Shown piece after piece: positions 1 through 8,780 of a stretch of 64,000 nt of DNA (positions within the stretch are counted from its first letter, which is position 1; each line of letters opens with the position of its first letter). The stretch is from an uncultured bacterium (GTDB taxonomy: Bacteria > Cyanobacteriota > Vampirovibrionia > Gastranaerophilales > Gastranaerophilaceae), in contig CAIPUE010000032.1 in NCBI GenBank assembly GCA_903868125.1, positions 103,873 to 167,872 on the forward strand, read 5' to 3'. Under the pieces are notes generated by a model, which had not been told where the DNA came from, did not search any database, and saw only the letters and a list, made by a program, of their open reading frames with translations. Position numbers and translations under genes: made by a program.

Positions 1-1
1 A

Positions 2-148
2 TTCGTTGCATATTTTTATAAGTACATCAGCATCACTGTTGCATGTAATGATGTCAATCAGCGGTGTTGTAATAAATATCGCGCTGTATTTTATGATAGT
101 ATTTTTGTTATTTCTTTCTGTATGGCTGCCATGTTGCTTCAGTGACAT
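2..148 (-). CDS. possible 5' end of a gene leaving the left edge
   Basis: An open frame starts at an ATG (148-146, minus strand) and stays open to the left edge, 49 codons, with a weak purine-rich AGAGG upstream. Its protein starts MSLKQHGSHTERN and is not recognised. The opposite strand also has an open frame at 6-212, but that one is very rich in Met, Cys and hydrophobic residues and looks like an antisense shadow. Neither has decisive coding evidence, so the stretch before spmA may simply be intergenic. Confidence 0.2.
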   Translation of the reverse strand, partial: MSLKQHGSHTERNNKNTIIKYSAIFITTPLIDIITCNSDADVLIKICNE

Positions 149-249
149 TGTTTTGCCTCTGCTATTTGCTTCTGATGAAAAAATAAAACATTGCTCCTGT
201 TGCAAATTATAGCTTGCGTTTTGACGAAATTAATGATTAAATATATTTT

Positions 250-855
250 ATGAATTATATATTTTATGGGTTAATAGTTTTATCTATAGTTATTGGAGCA
301 ATCAACGGGAAATTGCCTGACGTTGTAAATTCTATTTTGACTGGTGCTGAAAAATCTGTTCAAATTGCATTTTCTTTAATCGGAATAATGGCTTTTTGGC
401 TTGGAATTATGAAGATTGCGGAACAATCAGGATTAGTTGAATTTATAGCAAAATTGATAAGCCCGATTACAAAGAGGCTTTTCGATGAAATTCCGCCCGA
501 AGACCCTGCAATTGGAAACATTGCGATGAATTTTTCCGCTAACGCTTTAGGATTAACTAATGCAGCAACCCCAATGGGGATTAGGGCTATGCAGGATTTG
601 CAAAAACATAATATCGACAGAAAAACAGCATCTAATTCCATGTGTATGCTTTTGGCTATGAATACCGCAGGATTTCAGCTTATTCCCGCAACGGTTATAG
701 CCGTTCTTGTGGGGATAGGATACAAAAACCCGACAGAAATCATTGCACCTACTCTTTTGGTAACTTCTTTTACATTTATAAGTGCGATTATTATAGCGAA
801 AATATTTCAAAGATTTTCGCCTCCTCAAACTCAACAAAGCGGGGGGCAAGAATGA
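250..855 (+). CDS. spmA: SpmA-like nucleoside-recognition (Gate) membrane protein
   Basis: This 201-residue membrane protein matches the spore maturation protein A family of the nucleoside-recognition (Gate) superfamily. It has several hydrophobic segments and the conserved core around ANALGLTNAATPMGIRAM. Family length and the pairing with spmB agree with the call. In Bacillus the SpmA/SpmB pair affects spore core dehydration, but homologues are common in non-spore-forming bacteria, where the transported or sensed molecule is unknown. It overlaps the next gene by 4 nt (ATGA), so the two are translationally coupled. Confidence 0.88.
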   Translation: MNYIFYGLIVLSIVIGAINGKLPDVVNSILTGAEKSVQIAFSLIGIMAFWLGIMKIAEQSGLVEFIAKLISPITKRLFDEIPPEDPAIGNIAMNFSANALGLTNAATPMGIRAMQDLQKHNIDRKTASNSMCMLLAMNTAGFQLIPATVIAVLVGIGYKNPTEIIAPTLLVTSFTFISAIIIAKIFQRFSPPQTQQSGGQE

Positions 856-1388
856 ATTTTCAACCGGTATTGAATATTATTTCACTTTGGGCATTGCCTT
901 TTATAATTGTATTAATCCTAACGGTTGGTATGGTTAAAAAAATCCCTATTTATGAGGTTTTCACAGAGGGAGCAAAGGATGGATTCAAGGTCGCAATTAA
1001 TATTATTCCATATTTAGTTGCGATAATTGTTGCAATATCAATGTTAAGAGCGTCCGGAGCAATTGAAATGATAGCAAATTCTCTATCGTCTGTATTAGCA
1101 AGACTTAATATTCCTGCGGATGTTTTACCTGTAATTTTTGTTCGCCCGCTTTCAGGTTCAGCTGCGTTGGGGTTGTTTTCAGACATTGCAACAAATGCAG
1201 GGGCTACAGCGTATTCAACAAAATTAGCTGCGGTAATGGTAGGAAGTTCAGAAACTACATTTTATGTTTTGGCTGTTTACTTTGGCTCGATAGGAATTAG
1301 AAAATTCAGGTATGCTCTTTGGGTCGGAATTTTAGCAGATATAATCGCCGCAATTATGTCAATTGTCGTTTGTAGTTGGATGTTTTAA
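852..1388 (+). CDS. spmB: SpmB-like nucleoside-recognition (Gate) membrane protein
   Basis: This 178-residue membrane protein is the partner of spmA. The start chosen is the ATG at 852, which overlaps the spmA stop (ATGA) and follows a G-rich ribosome site at the end of spmA. The longer upstream extension of this frame would lie inside spmA. The core segment VRPLSGSAALGLFSDI and the motif GSSETTFYVLAVYFGS are typical of SpmB. A two-component membrane complex with SpmA is expected. Its substrate is unknown and sporulation need not be involved, since no spore genes are visible nearby. Confidence 0.88.
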   Translation: MNFQPVLNIISLWALPFIIVLILTVGMVKKIPIYEVFTEGAKDGFKVAINIIPYLVAIIVAISMLRASGAIEMIANSLSSVLARLNIPADVLPVIFVRPLSGSAALGLFSDIATNAGATAYSTKLAAVMVGSSETTFYVLAVYFGSIGIRKFRYALWVGILADIIAAIMSIVVCSWMF

Positions 1389-1398
1389 TCATTAAAAA

Positions 1399-2820
1399 TT
1401 ACGCATCAAATATTTTGAATGAGTGTTCAATATTTTTCTTTATTACAGTTTGAATAGAATCCACTTCTGTTATTATCGCAGAATGTTCTGTATCTAATCT
1501 TTCCATTGTTAAATCTATTCTTTTTTCTTTATTTTCTAATAAATTTTTTGCGACATCATATGCCCCTTCAGCTTTAGTAATAGCTTCCTCATCGCTTTTG
1601 GTATTTAATGGGCAATCATAATCATTTGTTGAAGTGGTAAGCCAAGAACCGTCAGTTTGCATTTGCTTTATAGATATATTACCGGATAATATCCGATTTT
1701 GCAGATAATCCTTATCATTGGCTTTGGCATTGGCTTGCCATCCTGAAGCATTGATTATATCGTATAAATTGATATAAAAATGAGCTTCGTAAAGATCTGA
1801 CATATCATTATTGTTGACATCAATAGTCGTATAAATATCAGCAGTACTTGCCCCTGGTGCAGTACTAGCAGTTGTAGCGCCTGTACCGCCTGTAGTTGCT
1901 CTTGTGGTGCTACCGCCGCCTACGGTGCTGCCTGATGTTCCTCCGAAATTTTGAGCGCTATATAAATCAAAATAGCTTAGAATAGTATTGATGAGTTGAC
2001 CACCGTCGAATTTCCCACCTGACGTTAATCTATTTGTACCTGCACTACCACCTGAGCTTAGAGCAGGAGTGCCGCTGATGGCGACTGGAACTGTACTATC
2101 AGTACTAGTTATATTAGCGACGAATTTATTAAATGTTGCCAAATATGCATAGTTTAATGCTTCATCTATTCTGGAATTAAAACTAGAGCCGAGTGAAGGT
2201 AAAAGACTTCCTCTTAAAGCATTTCCTAATGAAATGCTTGTATTTTGCGCAATACCCTGGAAATTAGATATTATCTCACTAGCTGTTGAACCTGGAACAG
2301 TCATTGCACTACTTGCATAAAGCCCCATAAGACCGCTAATAACGCTGGTATTATCATAATTCGTGGTGAAAGAATCTGTAGGCATTGTTGCCGGAGTACT
2401 ACCTGCTACATAAGACGCAGCCTGGCCGGCATTACATCCAATGAGTCTTATTAAAAACATTTCTTTATTCAGAGTGCTGGCAAGCGCTCCTGCATTACCG
2501 AACTCTGTAAGTCCTATATTATTGATGTATCGGCGATCCAAAATGACTCTACCATTAATAGGATTCGTCACTATATACTGACCTGCGTTATTTTCAAGAT
2601 TTGGTCTCATTAATAAATCGTATGTTAAGGGTTTTTCTCCGCTATTGCCTCTCCAAGTCAATTTTCTTGCATTCAAAGCCGCGGTATATTCTTTAGAAAG
2701 TTCAGCAGAATTACGAGCTAGAGAGAGTTTTTCGTTAGCAAGTTGCATCAATTTACCTTCAACATCGCTTTTGCGCGATGTTAACATTAATAATTTAGCT
2801 TGTGAAGCTGCTAATCCCAT
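1399..2820 (-). CDS. large protein of the MGxAASQA helical-ended family
   Basis: This 473-residue protein has no function I can recognise. It begins MGLAASQAKLLMLTSRKSDVE, a helical segment of about 55 residues, and ends in a charged heptad-like segment (LDTEHSAIITEVDSIQ, then KNIEHSFKIF). The middle is rich in Gly, Ser, Thr and Asn and looks extracellular or surface-like. Both ends closely resemble those of the protein at 37323-38294, so they are paralogues with conserved ends and a variable middle. There is no signal peptide. The architecture recalls flagellin-like or secretion-system substrates, but that is inference. An AAAGG ribosome site precedes the ATG. It converges on spmB with 10 nt between them. 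Confidence 0.85.
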   Translation of the reverse strand: MGLAASQAKLLMLTSRKSDVEGKLMQLANEKLSLARNSAELSKEYTAALNARKLTWRGNSGEKPLTYDLLMRPNLENNAGQYIVTNPINGRVILDRRYINNIGLTEFGNAGALASTLNKEMFLIRLIGCNAGQAASYVAGSTPATMPTDSFTTNYDNTSVISGLMGLYASSAMTVPGSTASEIISNFQGIAQNTSISLGNALRGSLLPSLGSSFNSRIDEALNYAYLATFNKFVANITSTDSTVPVAISGTPALSSGGSAGTNRLTSGGKFDGGQLINTILSYFDLYSAQNFGGTSGSTVGGGSTTRATTGGTGATTASTAPGASTADIYTTIDVNNNDMSDLYEAHFYINLYDIINASGWQANAKANDKDYLQNRILSGNISIKQMQTDGSWLTTSTNDYDCPLNTKSDEEAITKAEGAYDVAKNLLENKEKRIDLTMERLDTEHSAIITEVDSIQTVIKKNIEHSFKIFDA

Positions 2821-2955
2821 TTTATTTTACCTTTTCCGAATTTTCTCTACATTATAAGCAAAATTCTTTTCCTTATAATCGTTATCGTCGTTTTAACTTA
2901 AAACTTTAAGTTTTCAGCAAAAGCGTTACAAAATTATTCGAAAAATTTACAAAAT

Positions 2956-3888
2956 TTAATAAATGGTTTTGATTCTGGTTTGAATATCTTCAAGAAGTTT
3001 TCTATTGACTGATTGTAAATCAGCTAACACCGCTATTAAAGCAACTTGCACCCCTGTCAAAATTAATATGGCAGAGAAGATTAGAGATTGAATATGCCCC
3101 GAACCTGAATTGTTGAAATAAAAATATAAAAATCTAAGCCCGAGTAAAATCCCCGGAACTAAAAATAATGTACCGATTAAAGCGAAAAATCTGAATGGTC
3201 TGTACACAATAAACATCCTTATCATTGTAAAAGTCGAGCGTTTAATATAATCAAAAACATTTTTTATCAGCCTTGATTCTCTCAATTCCCCGTTAACGTT
3301 AATCGGAACAGAAATAATCTCAAGCCCTTTAGCTTTCGCCTGAATAATTGTTTCAAGAGTGTAGGTATAATTATCAAAAACGTTAATTTGCAATGCCGCA
3401 TTTTTTGAAAATGCTCTAAACCCACTTGTAGCATCGGCTATTTTAGTTGAACTTACTAATCTCATGACGTAAGAACCTAATTTTTGGAGTGCTTTTTTAA
3501 CTATTGAAAAATGTTTAATCTTTTCTATCGGACGTGCGCCAATTACAATATCGGCCTGCTTTTGCAGTATCGGCTTAACGAGTTTTTCTATATCTTTTGC
3601 GCAATATTGATTATCAGCATCAGTATTTACGATTACGTCCGCCCCCAGTTCCAAAGACTTTGCAAGTCCCGCAGAAAAAGCTTTTGCCAACCCAAGATTA
3701 TTCGGTAGAATTACAAAATTATCAACCCCGTTTTGTTTTGCCACATCAAGAGTTTTGTCCGTAGAGCCGTCATCAATTATCAGAATTTGAATTTCATCAA
3801 TTCCATCAATTTCTTTCGGCAATTCCGATAAAGTTATCGCTAAAGTCGTTTCTTCATTATAGCAAGGGATTTGGATAATTAGTTTCAT
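2956..3888 (-). CDS. family 2 glycosyltransferase, polyprenyl-phosphate type
   Basis: This 310-residue protein has an N-terminal GT-A domain (residues 1-220) with IPCYNEE, the IIDDGSTD nucleotide-binding motif and NTDADNQY as the DxD-like metal site. Two hydrophobic segments follow at the C-terminus. This matches DPM1/ArnC-type enzymes that load a sugar from a nucleotide donor onto a lipid phosphate carrier at the inner membrane. The divergent neighbour is a GT39-like membrane transferase that uses such carriers, which suggests a pathway. I chose the ATG at 3888. A TATAAT ends 6 nt upstream and no ribosome site is seen, so the transcript may be leaderless. Confidence 0.88.
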   Translation of the reverse strand: MKLIIQIPCYNEETTLAITLSELPKEIDGIDEIQILIIDDGSTDKTLDVAKQNGVDNFVILPNNLGLAKAFSAGLAKSLELGADVIVNTDADNQYCAKDIEKLVKPILQKQADIVIGARPIEKIKHFSIVKKALQKLGSYVMRLVSSTKIADATSGFRAFSKNAALQINVFDNYTYTLETIIQAKAKGLEIISVPINVNGELRESRLIKNVFDYIKRSTFTMIRMFIVYRPFRFFALIGTLFLVPGILLGLRFLYFYFNNSGSGHIQSLIFSAILILTGVQVALIAVLADLQSVNRKLLEDIQTRIKTIY

Positions 3889-3893
3889 ATTTG

Positions 3894-3903
3894 TATTATA
3901 ATA
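3894..3903. promoter_or_regulatory. palindromic -10 shared by two divergent glycosyltransferase genes
   Basis: TATTATAATA is a perfect 10-bp palindrome, so TATAAT reads on both strands. On the minus strand it ends 6 nt before the GT2 ATG. On the plus strand it lies about 10 nt before the AAGAGG ribosome site (3913-3918) of the GT39-like gene. No good -35 is seen on either side. Dual use is an inference. Confidence 0.45.
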
Positions 3904-3923
3904 TAAAAAAATAAGAGGTGGCG

Positions 3924-5564
3924 ATGAGAAACAAAACATTTTGGGTAATGTTATTTATTTTAGTTTTGGGAACTATTTTAAGACTTATATTCATTGATAA
4001 GCCTGATGGACTTTGGAACGATGAGTATGTCAGCTGGGCAATCGCGTCAATTCCTTTGGGAAAGAACTTTATCAATGCTATGTTTGCTCAATGCCATATG
4101 CCGTTTTATTATTTATATCTGAAATTTTTTATCCACTTTTTTGGAAATAGCGACATGCTTCTGAGACTGACTTCGGTTTTGTCAGGAGTTTTGTCCATCG
4201 TGGGCATGTATTTTGTCGGAAAAGAATTTAAAAATCGCCAACTTGGAATTTTATGCGCCGCATTTACTTCGCTAAGTTCATTTTTGATTTATTTTTCGCA
4301 AGAAGTAAGGTTTTATGAGTTACTGTTTTTCTTCGCAACCCTGTCGTTATTGTTTACCTTAAAACTTGGACAAAAACAAAACGTGGGTAATTTTATCGGC
4401 TATATTGTTTCTAATTTATTAATTGTCTTTACACATACAATCGGGTTTGTTTTTGTACTTTTTAACCTTATTTTTGTTAGTTTATGGCTGTACAAAACTG
4501 AAAAATATAAAAAATCTATCATTATAGTTTGGAGTTCAATATTTTTATTGAGCTTAGTCGGCTTGCCTCTTATTTTAAAAATCTTTACTACCCACACTTA
4601 TTCTCAATGGTGGGGGCATTTTACAATGTCAAAGCTTGGGTTTTTAATAACCGATTATTTTTCACCAATTTTGACCAATATTGTAAGCGCGCCTGATAAT
4701 TTTTTTCAAGTTTTCAACTTAGGATTTATAATTTTTGCGATTTTACCTTCTGCCATTGCGATTGTGGGGATAATTAAAGCGCTCAAAACAAAAGAATATA
4801 AAACCCTCGGGCTTTTTTATATTTGTTTGGCTTTTTTGTCGGTGATGGTCATTATGTCGCTAACGGGCAAATTAATCTTTATCACAAAATATTCCATGGA
4901 AATCTACCCGATATTAATTCTTATTACGTGTTTCGGATGGTTAGAATTTGATAAAAAACAGAAATATCCGCTAATCTTTTTATTCTGCTTCTTAAGCTTA
5001 TTTTATCTTCTTGCCGGTCCTGTTTCTGCGCCTAAAATCCGTCGCAGTGAGGGGCATAAAATCGTTGCTGATTTGATTAAAAACGCTGATTTAAATAAAA
5101 ATGATTTTATTTTGCTTAATTATTATCCGCAAGAAAGGTTCGAAAAATATTTTAATTTCAATAACTATAACGTGATTTCGATTAACAAGGGGAATTTTCC
5201 ACAATATCTCGGCATGGATTCACAAGAGGCACTTTTGAACGGTAAAAAAGTCTACAAGAATATTTTGGAAAGTTTCGACAATAAATATTTTGATGAAAAA
5301 TTTAAAAATGAAGTGTTAAAAAAACTGAAACCTAATCAAAAGCTTGCAATAGTTGTATTAAAAGATGTTGCGCTGTATTCACCAATGCAAATGCACGCGA
5401 TAACCGATAACGAGCAAGAATACAATGAAACTCCGTTTTTGTTCTTGGTTTTTTCTCATCTGAGAAATCAAATAATGAAAGAAAGCCTAAAAAACCTTCA
5501 AATATTGAGAATTGAAGAAAAAGGCAGCTGGTCAGTAATTACTTTCGGGAAGAAATTAGCATGA
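3924..5564 (+). CDS. GT39/ArnT-like membrane glycosyltransferase
   Basis: This protein of about 546 residues has ten or more hydrophobic segments and an acidic pair in the first extracytoplasmic loop (WNDEYVSW, residues about 32-39), the hallmark of GT39/PMT/ArnT-type enzymes that use lipid-phosphate-linked sugars. SQEVRFYELL, where the family has a conserved E/R pair, further supports this. A soluble C-terminal part follows. The acceptor (lipid, glycan or protein) cannot be read from sequence. The ATG at 3924 is preferred over the GTG at 3918 because AAGAGG lies just upstream. The stop overlaps the convergent membrane gene by 9 nt. Confidence 0.85.
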   Translation: MRNKTFWVMLFILVLGTILRLIFIDKPDGLWNDEYVSWAIASIPLGKNFINAMFAQCHMPFYYLYLKFFIHFFGNSDMLLRLTSVLSGVLSIVGMYFVGKEFKNRQLGILCAAFTSLSSFLIYFSQEVRFYELLFFFATLSLLFTLKLGQKQNVGNFIGYIVSNLLIVFTHTIGFVFVLFNLIFVSLWLYKTEKYKKSIIIVWSSIFLLSLVGLPLILKIFTTHTYSQWWGHFTMSKLGFLITDYFSPILTNIVSAPDNFFQVFNLGFIIFAILPSAIAIVGIIKALKTKEYKTLGLFYICLAFLSVMVIMSLTGKLIFITKYSMEIYPILILITCFGWLEFDKKQKYPLIFLFCFLSLFYLLAGPVSAPKIRRSEGHKIVADLIKNADLNKNDFILLNYYPQERFEKYFNFNNYNVISINKGNFPQYLGMDSQEALLNGKKVYKNILESFDNKYFDEKFKNEVLKKLKPNQKLAIVVLKDVALYSPMQMHAITDNEQEYNETPFLFLVFSHLRNQIMKESLKNLQILRIEEKGSWSVITFGKKLA

Positions 5565-6356
5565 TGTTTCTTGTTCCAAAGCATCTTTTTTAAGAATTGC
5601 ATTGAATTTTGTATTATCTTGCATTGCTTGAGTTTGTTTATATTTAATACTTGTATAAATAATCAGAACTATAAGTATTAATGCTAGAATAAATGAAGAG
5701 CCGACAGTACCAAAATTTAGCCCGCCTTTTGCAATAGGTTTTGTAAGAAAGTCACCAAATGTTGCTCCAAAAGGTCTAGTTAAGACAAAAGCTATCCAAA
5801 ATAAACTAACGCGATTAATTTTAGTGAAATAGAAAGCAAGAACAACTAGCCCTATTAAGCTTCCAATCAAAACCGCACCGCCCAAAAATCCCAAACCTGA
5901 ACTGTCCGCAAGGAAATCGCCCAAAGCTGTACCCAAAGTATTAGAAAATAATATCGCAGTCCAATAAAAACATTGTTCTTTTGTTGTTTGTATATTGTTA
6001 ACAGACAACGATTTTTCGCTTAAATACCAGATTGTTAAAACAGCAAAAAGACAAGACACTAAAATTAATGAACCATGCGCATAACCAAGTTTAAGAGTTC
6101 TATCCATAAAGTCTGAAATAGTTGTACCAACCGTACTTGTAGTAAGAATAACAATCCAGTAAAGTGAGGGATTAAACTTTTTTGAAGCCACTTGCGCTAT
6201 AAAAGACACTAAAAACAAACCGAAAAGTATTGTAGAACTCATTGCATAGCCTATTTTTAAAGTCATAGATAGTAAGTCTCCGCCTGTTTCTCCCAAAGTT
6301 GTCGCGCAAATTTTCATAACCCAAAACCTAAAGTTGACTTTTGCTACTTTATTCAT
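5556..6356 (-). CDS. four-repeat membrane protein (COG4705-like)
   Basis: This 266-residue integral membrane protein contains four related units, each with a T/P-x-G-x-T/A-x-x-D core: TLGETGGDLLS, TVGTTISDFMD, TLGTALGDFLA and PFGATFGDFLT. Each is followed by a Leu-Gly-Tyr/Phe type turn and a hydrophobic helix. The pattern fits the uncharacterised membrane-anchored protein family COG4705. The repeated Asp and Gly residues in membrane segments suggest an ion path or binding site, but function is unknown to me. It lies 27 nt downstream of the ferredoxin oxidoreductase genes on the same strand and may be co-transcribed. Confidence 0.75.
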   Translation of the reverse strand: MNKVAKVNFRFWVMKICATTLGETGGDLLSMTLKIGYAMSSTILFGLFLVSFIAQVASKKFNPSLYWIVILTTSTVGTTISDFMDRTLKLGYAHGSLILVSCLFAVLTIWYLSEKSLSVNNIQTTKEQCFYWTAILFSNTLGTALGDFLADSSGLGFLGGAVLIGSLIGLVVLAFYFTKINRVSLFWIAFVLTRPFGATFGDFLTKPIAKGGLNFGTVGSSFILALILIVLIIYTSIKYKQTQAMQDNTKFNAILKKDALEQETSC

Positions 6357-6383
6357 ATTCTTTCCTATCCGCTTTAATATAAA

Positions 6384-6941
6384 CTAACAAGCTGCAACAG
6401 GCGCAAGACTAAAATTAAACCCCATTTCAAGTGCTTTTAAATTTAAAGCCAAAAGGTTTTTTCTATGCTCAGGTAAAACGTTATCCAAAGCATTATGCAA
6501 AGCCTCTACGGAAGTTAGTTTGCTGATTTTTGCTAAAAGCCCCAGCGAAATTATATTTGAAATTCTTATCTCTCCGAGTTCATTTGCCAAAGCAGTTATA
6601 GGAGCAAATAAATAATTTATATCAATTCTTGATTTAATTTCTTTAACCAATGAAGAATTCGCTATTACCCAACCGCCTGCTTTGAGTTTTGGTAAGAATT
6701 TATCAAAGGAAATTTGGTTGAGAGCAATAATAAAATCGGCATCCTGTTTATTGACGGAACTAACTTCGTCTTCGGAAGTTACAATTTCACAATTAACTGT
6801 TCCTCCGCGCATTTCTGCCCCATAACACGGATACCAAGTTACATTTTTTTCATCCAACATCAATGCATTTGCAAGTACTTCTCCTGCTAGTAAAATTCCT
6901 TGTCCGCCAAAACCGGCGATTACTACGTTTTTTTCTGTCAT
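6384..6941 (-). CDS. 2-oxoacid:ferredoxin oxidoreductase, gamma subunit
   Basis: This 185-residue protein is the gamma (catalytic-domain) subunit of a multi-subunit 2-oxoacid:ferredoxin oxidoreductase. The N-terminus VVIAGFGGQGILLAGEVLA carries the conserved GFGGQG motif, followed by the typical YGAEMRGG segment. It works with the alpha, beta and ferredoxin subunits just upstream to decarboxylate a 2-oxoacid to its acyl-CoA while reducing ferredoxin in the cytoplasm. It is the last gene of the four-gene set, with AAGGA before the ATG. Confidence 0.92.
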   Translation of the reverse strand: MTEKNVVIAGFGGQGILLAGEVLANALMLDEKNVTWYPCYGAEMRGGTVNCEIVTSEDEVSSVNKQDADFIIALNQISFDKFLPKLKAGGWVIANSSLVKEIKSRIDINYLFAPITALANELGEIRISNIISLGLLAKISKLTSVEALHNALDNVLPEHRKNLLALNLKALEMGFNFSLAPVAAC

Positions 6942-6959
6942 AATTGAATCCTTAACCTT

Positions 6960-7712
6960 CTAAACCTCTTTATAAACCCCAAGCGGATAAACTTGAAATA
7001 ACTCATTTCTCACTCTTTCATGCGACTCTTGTGGTGTTAAATGCCAGTTTGTCGGGCATGTTGACAAAATTTCCACAAATCCAAAGCCTAAACCTTGCAA
7101 TTGAACTTCAAAAGTTTTTCTGATTGCTTCTTTTGTCTTTTTAATATTTGCAATGCTATCTAAAGAGCATCTGGCTGAATATGCAGTCCCATCGCACAAG
7201 GCTATTTGTTCTGCTATTTTTATCGGATAGCCGTAATATTCTTCGTTTCTGCCGTTGGGCGAAGTTTTTGTAATTTGTCCCATAATTGTCGTAGGTCCTG
7301 CTTGCCCTCCGGTCATGCCGTAAGTTGTATTGTTAATACAAATTGCACTTACTTTTTCTCCACGAAGTGCGGCATGCAAGGATTCTGCAAGTCCGATTGA
7401 CGCAAAATCACCATCACCTTGATAAGTTAATACGAATTTATCTTTATTTGTGCGCTTTACGCCTGTTGCGGCAGCTAAAGCGCGTCCATGCGGTGCTTCA
7501 ATGCAATCAGTATCTAAATAATCATATAACATTACCGAACAACCGATGGAAGCTACTGCAATAGTTTTTTCTTTTAAATTCATTTCGTCCAAAACTTCTG
7601 CCACAAGCCTGATGGCTACGCCATGGTCACAACCGGCACAAAATGGGAATTTCATACCTGCTTTAAGCGATTTTGGCGATTCAAATACTAATTTTTCAGT
7701 TGTCTTAATCAT
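6960..7712 (-). CDS. 2-oxoacid:ferredoxin oxidoreductase, thiamine-diphosphate beta subunit
   Basis: This 250-residue protein is the thiamine diphosphate-binding subunit. It shows FCAGCDHGVA near the N-terminus, the APHGRA segment and the cofactor motif GDGDFASIG followed by NNTTYGMTGGQ. It forms the active site with the alpha subunit. The ATG directly follows the alpha stop codon (TAA ATG), which implies coupled translation. By similarity of the alpha subunit to VorB, the substrate is likely a branched-chain 2-oxoacid, although 2-oxoglutarate is possible. Confidence 0.93.
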   Translation of the reverse strand: MIKTTEKLVFESPKSLKAGMKFPFCAGCDHGVAIRLVAEVLDEMNLKEKTIAVASIGCSVMLYDYLDTDCIEAPHGRALAAATGVKRTNKDKFVLTYQGDGDFASIGLAESLHAALRGEKVSAICINNTTYGMTGGQAGPTTIMGQITKTSPNGRNEEYYGYPIKIAEQIALCDGTAYSARCSLDSIANIKKTKEAIRKTFEVQLQGLGFGFVEILSTCPTNWHLTPQESHERVRNELFQVYPLGVYKEV

Positions 7713-8762
7713 TTAACCATTAAACCTTTCGATTTCTGCAATAATATCTTCGACACTGAGCCATTGTCCTACCGATTTACCAAAAAATTCAACCGGCACT
7801 TGTCCGTTTACCGCTAGTCTTACGTCTCTGACCATTTGTCCCATGTTCATTTCAATTGTTAGAAACTTTTTTGTAGTTTTAGCTAATTCCTGATATTTTT
7901 TTGTAGGGAAAGGGTACAGGGTAATCGGTCTTAACATCCCGACTTTTAAGCCTTTTTCCCGACATTGGTTGATTGCTGATTTCACATTTCTTGCAATACT
8001 TCCAAAACATGTCACTATTAAATCTGCATTATCTGTTTGGTACTCTTCAAATTCTACTTCGTTTTCTTCGATTTGTTTATACTTATTGAACAGTGTGTTT
8101 ATTCTTTCAACAAGCCTGTCTTCTTTTGGCTCAAGAGAATAAATCGCTCTGGAAGCTCTATTTTTAGCACCTGTTAAAGCCCAATCTTCGATTGGAATTT
8201 CAGGATAAGGGTATTCATTAAATTCTACAGGCTCCATCATTTGAGCTAAGAGCCCGTCTGCTAAAAGTATTGTAGGATTTCTATATTTTTGAGCCAAATA
8301 AAACGATTTATAAGTTAAATCTATACATTCCTGAACGGTTGAGGGGGCTAAAACAATTATTTTGTAATCTCCGTTTCCGCCACCTATTGTCGCTTGGTTA
8401 TAATCCCCTTGTGACGGGTAAATATATCCTAAACCGGGTCCTGCGCGCATGACACTTACAAGTACCACCGGCAATTCATCCGCCGCAATGTAAGATAATG
8501 ATTCTTGCATAAGTGCAACCGCGCAAGAAGATGATGAGGTCATTGCTTTAGCACCTGTGGAACAAGCTCCTAAAACCATATTTATTGCCGCAATTTCACT
8601 TTCTGCACAAACATAAGCCCGTTCAAGTTCTTGCATTTTTTTGCTCATAAATTCGCCTATTTCGCTTTGGGGCGTAATAGGGTATCCAAAATAACCGTCA
8701 CAGCCTGCGTTTATCGCCGCTTGTGCTATTGCATGATTTCCGGTTGTGAGTTTTTTTGTCAT
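7713..8762 (-). CDS. vorB: 2-oxoacid:ferredoxin oxidoreductase, alpha subunit (VorB-like)
   Basis: This 349-residue alpha subunit begins with GNHAIAQAAINAGCDGYFGYPITPQSEIGE, the Ile-Thr-Pro motif region of the family, and contains AMTSSSSCAVALMQESLSYIA and the C-terminal transketolase-like domain. The N-terminal half closely follows proteins annotated as 3-methyl-2-oxobutanoate:ferredoxin oxidoreductase VorB. It serves anaerobic amino acid fermentation or reductive synthesis. Order on the strand is ferredoxin, alpha, beta, gamma. Substrate specificity between branched-chain acids and 2-oxoglutarate is not settled by sequence. Confidence 0.9.
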   Translation of the reverse strand: MTKKLTTGNHAIAQAAINAGCDGYFGYPITPQSEIGEFMSKKMQELERAYVCAESEIAAINMVLGACSTGAKAMTSSSSCAVALMQESLSYIAADELPVVLVSVMRAGPGLGYIYPSQGDYNQATIGGGNGDYKIIVLAPSTVQECIDLTYKSFYLAQKYRNPTILLADGLLAQMMEPVEFNEYPYPEIPIEDWALTGAKNRASRAIYSLEPKEDRLVERINTLFNKYKQIEENEVEFEEYQTDNADLIVTCFGSIARNVKSAINQCREKGLKVGMLRPITLYPFPTKKYQELAKTTKKFLTIEMNMGQMVRDVRLAVNGQVPVEFFGKSVGQWLSVEDIIAEIERFNG

Positions 8763-8780
8763 TATTAATCAATCTTCTTT

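Noticed and set aside
6..212. 68-codon frame on the plus strand at the left edge
   Set aside because: Very rich in Met, Cys and hydrophobic residues, with no ribosome site; probably antisense or noncoding.
250..1388. evidence for sporulation from spmA-spmB
   Set aside because: These proteins occur widely in non-sporulating bacteria, and no other spore gene is in the window.
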